This document shows positions 63,305 to 64,000 of a stretch of DNA of 64,000 nt, piece by piece. The notes beneath the pieces were generated by a model. It made no database searches. It worked only from the letters and a program-made list of their open reading frames with translations, and had not been told where the DNA came from. How positions within the stretch are numbered: position 1 is the stretch's first letter; each line of letters opens with the position of its first letter. Made by a program: the position numbers and the translations under genes. The stretch comes from Halobacteriales archaeon YIM A00010 (GTDB lineage: Archaea; Halobacteriota; Halobacteria; Halobacteriales; Haloarculaceae). The stretch lies in NCBI GenBank assembly GCA_025041175.1, contig JAKCFJ010000003.1, positions 248,001 to 312,000 on the forward strand. Reading direction: 5' to 3'.

Positions 63305-64000
63305 CTATCTGAACGACTCGGCCCAGTCGCCCGCTTGGACGCCGCTCCGGATCCGCCACTCGAGTAGCGTGTCGAGCAGTTCGCGTTTCACGCTCCGTAC
63401 CCCTGGGTCGTTCCACCGGTTCTCCGTCTCGTTCGGATCCTCATTCAGATCGAACAGCTGTCCCTCGTCGTGATCGACGAAGTGGACGAGCTTCCAGTCG
63501 TCCGTCCGCACCATCGTCATGAACTCAGTCTCCTGCAGGACACCGTCGCGGGCGTGTTCGGCGAACACGACGTCGCGTCCCGACCACTCATCGTCACCGT
63601 GCAGCGCGGGGACGAGCGATTGTGCCTCCATCGAATCGTCGATGGGAGCGTCTGCGAGATCGAGGATCGTCGGACCGAGGTCGAACAGTGAGACGAGGTC
63701 GTCCACCGTGTCAGCCCTGAACCGCTCCGGGGACCACACGATCGTCGGGACGTTTGTGATAACGTCGTACATCGTCCACTTCTGGACGTGACCGTGGTCG
63801 CCGATCGCTTCGCCGTGGTCGGAGGTGAAGATCACGATGGTGTCCTCGTAGCCGTTTGCTTCCAGCGCGTCCATGATCTTTCCGACCTGCTCGTCGATCA
63901 TGGCGACGTTGGCGTAGTAGTAGGCCCGCTGACGGTGGAGCTGTTCGTCTGTCGGGTTGAGGTCGTGAGTAACTGAGTCGTGGTCGATCGTCGCGTTATG
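63305..64000 (-). CDS. Sulfatase, C-terminal part (runs off window)
   Basis: Partial alkaline-phosphatase-fold sulfatase; the frame continues to the window edge. About 231 residues are visible, including the metal-binding TSDHGEAIGDHG, followed by VQKWTMYDVITNVPTIVW, the Lys-containing loop. FDLGPTILDLADAP and LFDLNEDPNETENRW are standard sulfatase C-terminal blocks. The formylglycine site lies beyond the window. It ends 60 bp before the zinc-ribbon gene. Substrate unknown. Confidence 0.88.
   Translation of the reverse strand, partial: HNATIDHDSVTHDLNPTDEQLHRQRAYYYANVAMIDEQVGKIMDALEANGYEDTIVIFTSDHGEAIGDHGHVQKWTMYDVITNVPTIVWSPERFRADTVDDLVSLFDLGPTILDLADAPIDDSMEAQSLVPALHGDDEWSGRDVVFAEHARDGVLQETEFMTMVRTDDWKLVHFVDHDEGQLFDLNEDPNETENRWNDPGVRSVKRELLDTLLEWRIRSGVQAGDWAESFR

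Overview
The window is chromosomal DNA from a halophilic archaeon (class Halobacteria). The evidence is the acidic proteins, many twin-arginine (Tat) export signals, TATA boxes placed about 25-30 bases before start codons as in leaderless transcripts, and lineage-typical families: HTH_10 regulators, DUF7344, DUF1102-like, DUF5305, DUF5784, RdfA, and the haloarchaeal RNA polymerase 'epsilon' protein. I cannot name the genus. No rRNA, convincing tRNA, CRISPR array or intact transposase gene was seen.

Layout. (1) 1.7-12.8 kb is a glycan-degradation region. It has three Tat-exported GH18 chitinases sharing an almost identical chitin-binding block, a fourth Tat-exported barrel-like protein broken by one lost G, then a GH29 alpha-L-fucosidase followed by an MFS carrier, and a divergent GH3 beta-N-acetylhexosaminidase. 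(2) 13.2-18.2 kb carries small membrane proteins, the RNA polymerase epsilon protein, an iteron-like repeat field and a coiled-coil protein. (3) 18.2-22.8 kb is a surface-protein locus: two short secreted DUF1102-like proteins, a DUF7344 regulator-like gene with an amber codon, an archaeal signal peptidase I with a polybasic linker, and a DUF5305 membrane protein. A 21-bp phased operator array lies in the control region. (4) 22.9-44.9 kb is mixed housekeeping: transporters, SDRs, HTH_10 regulators, a flavin reductase/DUF5519/MFS operon, a PAP2 phosphatase, CNNM/CBS proteins, an MscS channel, a GntP permease, and an adjacent exonuclease-helicase pair matching bacterial MrfB-MrfA.

(5) 45.4-48.6 kb is a decay zone: a frameshifted M24 peptidase fragment, an IS605-like hairpin, a DUF5784 gene and a frameshifted ACR3 arsenite-carrier remnant. 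It is followed by rdfA, the rod-shape factor. (6) 49.4-62.2 kb is a catabolic island framed by IclR regulators: two divergent M29/NicX-like metalloenzymes, a PrpF-type isomerase, a TctCBA tripartite carrier, an SLC13 permease, and a coupled SDR-cupin-FAH operon. The parts suggest uptake and breakdown of a (poly)carboxylated, possibly ring-derived acid, but the substrate is not determinable here. (7) The window ends in a zinc-ribbon protein and the C-terminal part of a sulfatase.

Three small elements with perfect terminal inverted repeats (two of one kind, one of another) resemble MITEs. One lies upstream of the rdfA promoter, one upstream of the RNA polymerase epsilon gene, and one between the divergent metalloenzyme and isomerase genes.

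The strongest candidates for something under-described are the DUF7344-DUF1102-signal peptidase-DUF5305 surface locus with its phased operator, the unassigned barrel protein in the chitinase operon, and the paired M29/NicX-like enzymes of the IclR island.
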